64,000 nucleotides of DNA from an uncultured Poribacteria bacterium (GTDB lineage Bacteria > Poribacteria > WGA-4E > WGA-3G). Below, in pieces: positions 63,084 through 64,000 of the stretch (position 1 is its first letter; each line of letters starts with the position of its first letter). The position numbers were made by a program, and so were the translations under genes. The stretch is taken from contig OX639973.1 of NCBI GenBank assembly GCA_951828385.1, positions 124,001 to 188,000 on the forward strand, given 5' to 3'. The notes beneath the pieces were generated by a model. The model was not told the origin of the DNA, searched no databases, and saw nothing but the letters and a program-made list of their open reading frames with translations.

Positions 63084-63977
63084 ATGTCTCAGAACGTTAT
63101 AACATCTACAAAATTAACCAATTTAACCCCTGCCCACAGCGGGAAGGTACGCGACATTTATGACCTCGGAGATGAACTCCTGATTATATCCACTGATCGG
63201 ATATCCGCCTTTGATGTCGTTTTGCCGAACGGTATCCCTGATAAAGGGAAGGTCTTAACCGGTCTCTCCACATTCTGGTTTGACTACACCGGATCCGTTG
63301 CCGACAACCATCTCATTACGACAAAAGTTGAAGATTATCCCGATGCCTTGCAGCCTGATGCGGAACTCTTAGAGGGACGTTCCATGCTCGTCCGGAAAGC
63401 GGATCGCGTTGATGTTGAATGCGTCGTCCGCGGCTATCTCGCCGGTTCCGGTTGGGCCTCCTATCAGAAAACAAGCGAAATCTGTGGACAAAAACTGCCA
63501 TCTGGACTGCGCGAATCCGATCAGCTTCCAGAACTTCTATTCACACCGACAACCAAGGCGGAGCAAGGTGAACATGACGAACCCATCACCATTGAGGAGA
63601 TGCGTAACCAAGTCGGTAGCGAACTGACAGATCAACTCATTGGTGTGAGTTTCGATCTCTTCAAAGCTGCCAGTCAACATGCCGAAAACGCTGGGATTAT
63701 CCTCTGTGATACCAAATTTGAATTCGGGCAACGCGATGGAAAACTGATTGTGATTGATGAAGTCTTCACACCGGACTCCTCCCGTTTCTGGCCCGCGGAT
63801 CTCTACGAACCCGGTAAACCGCAGCAGAGTTTCGATAAGCAGTTCGTCAGGGACTATCTCTCCGAAATCGGTTGGAACAAACAACCACCTGCTCCTGAAT
63901 TACCAGAGGATGTTATCTCCAAGACAAGCGAGAAATACCGAGAGGCGTATCGTCTCATTGTTGGTGAAGAACTGTAA
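63084..63977 (+). CDS. purC: Phosphoribosylaminoimidazole-succinocarboxamide synthase
   Basis: 297 residues with AAAGGAGAAAAAT before the ATG. Signatures of SAICAR synthetase: SGKVRDIYDLGDELLIISTD with RISAFD, then CVVRGYLAGSGWASYQKT, EPITIEEM, DTKFEFG and IDEVFTPDSSRFWP. The enzyme joins aspartate to CAIR in purine synthesis in the cytoplasm. The length matches the long bacterial/yeast-type PurC rather than the short E. coli form. No other pur gene is adjacent within the window, which ends 23 bp after the stop. Confidence 0.96.
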   Translation: MSQNVITSTKLTNLTPAHSGKVRDIYDLGDELLIISTDRISAFDVVLPNGIPDKGKVLTGLSTFWFDYTGSVADNHLITTKVEDYPDALQPDAELLEGRSMLVRKADRVDVECVVRGYLAGSGWASYQKTSEICGQKLPSGLRESDQLPELLFTPTTKAEQGEHDEPITIEEMRNQVGSELTDQLIGVSFDLFKAASQHAENAGIILCDTKFEFGQRDGKLIVIDEVFTPDSSRFWPADLYEPGKPQQSFDKQFVRDYLSEIGWNKQPPAPELPEDVISKTSEKYREAYRLIVGEEL

Positions 63978-64000
63978 GGGTCAATTAAGAAAATAATTAT

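Overview
The window looks like a chromosomal segment of an uncultured, Gram-negative-type bacterium with moderate GC content. It carries outer-membrane beta-barrel proteins of the PorV/UPF0164 type, many lipoproteins, a LolD-like ABC system, a Wza-like export protein and a KamA enzyme. Two phytanoyl-CoA dioxygenase-family enzymes, a xylose-isomerase-like TIM barrel, an enolase-superfamily enzyme, a large DUF6785/6784-type membrane protein and a LamG protein fit best, from memory of the families, with Candidatus Poribacteria or a near relative. That is inference; no 16S rRNA gene or tRNA gene was seen.

Layout. 1-7.6 kb: the 3' end of rplQ, a PorV-like barrel with a Tyr-rich lipoprotein, a truncated gene, an ECF-type sigma factor with an extra C-terminal helix-turn-helix, a run of secreted proteins and lipoproteins of unknown function, and a membrane cytochrome that appears to join a di-haem b domain to a tri-haem c domain. 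7.7-10.1 kb: two unrelated secreted proteins that share the same C-terminal tail (VEPxGKLATTWGxLK), separated by an IS200/IS605-like non-autonomous element. 10.2-14 kb: DUF6785-type membrane protein, sugar isomerase-like protein and PhyH dioxygenase. 14-18.7 kb: a mobile-element cluster (a 198-bp MITE with 24-bp perfect ends, an IS200/IS605-like element, a 247-bp nested palindrome) around an ELM1-like protein and a lipoprotein/TlpA-like pair. 18.7-20.7 kb: a small Mrr_N-like protein and an AAA ATPase fused to a PD-(D/E)XK nuclease. 20.7-28.5 kb: metabolic enzymes, a second PorV-like barrel, an MFS pump, an LPG-synthase-like membrane protein, an amidohydrolase and two small proteins.

28.6-38 kb: a Wza/SLBB export gene, then a tightly coupled pair made of an SNF2/RapA-like helicase and a sacsin-like GHKL ATPase with a C-terminal zinc-finger/HNH-like module. 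This pair is the best candidate for an undescribed (probably defence) system, and an ISKra4-family insertion sequence follows it. 38-50 kb: groEL without groES, two small hypothetical genes, a VWA/DUF4159/DUF4175 membrane operon, a Tat-type secreted glycosidase-like protein, a slipin, and a membrane-protein gene broken by a second copy of the 14.3-kb IS200/IS605-like element. 51-64 kb: a KamA-family radical SAM enzyme overlapping a 30-residue membrane peptide gene, a cyclophilin, disA (c-di-AMP synthesis), two NTF2-domain envelope proteins, a thioesterase, an ABC transporter (ATPase plus 1228-residue FtsX-type permease), a TPR lipoprotein and purC.

Intergenic DNA is rich in small repeats: heptamer arrays (CTGAYAA-like), often in inverted pairs; short hairpins followed by a CTAC tag; and MITEs. 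Several genes have near-perfect sigma-70-type promoters (TTGACA-17/18-TATAAT).
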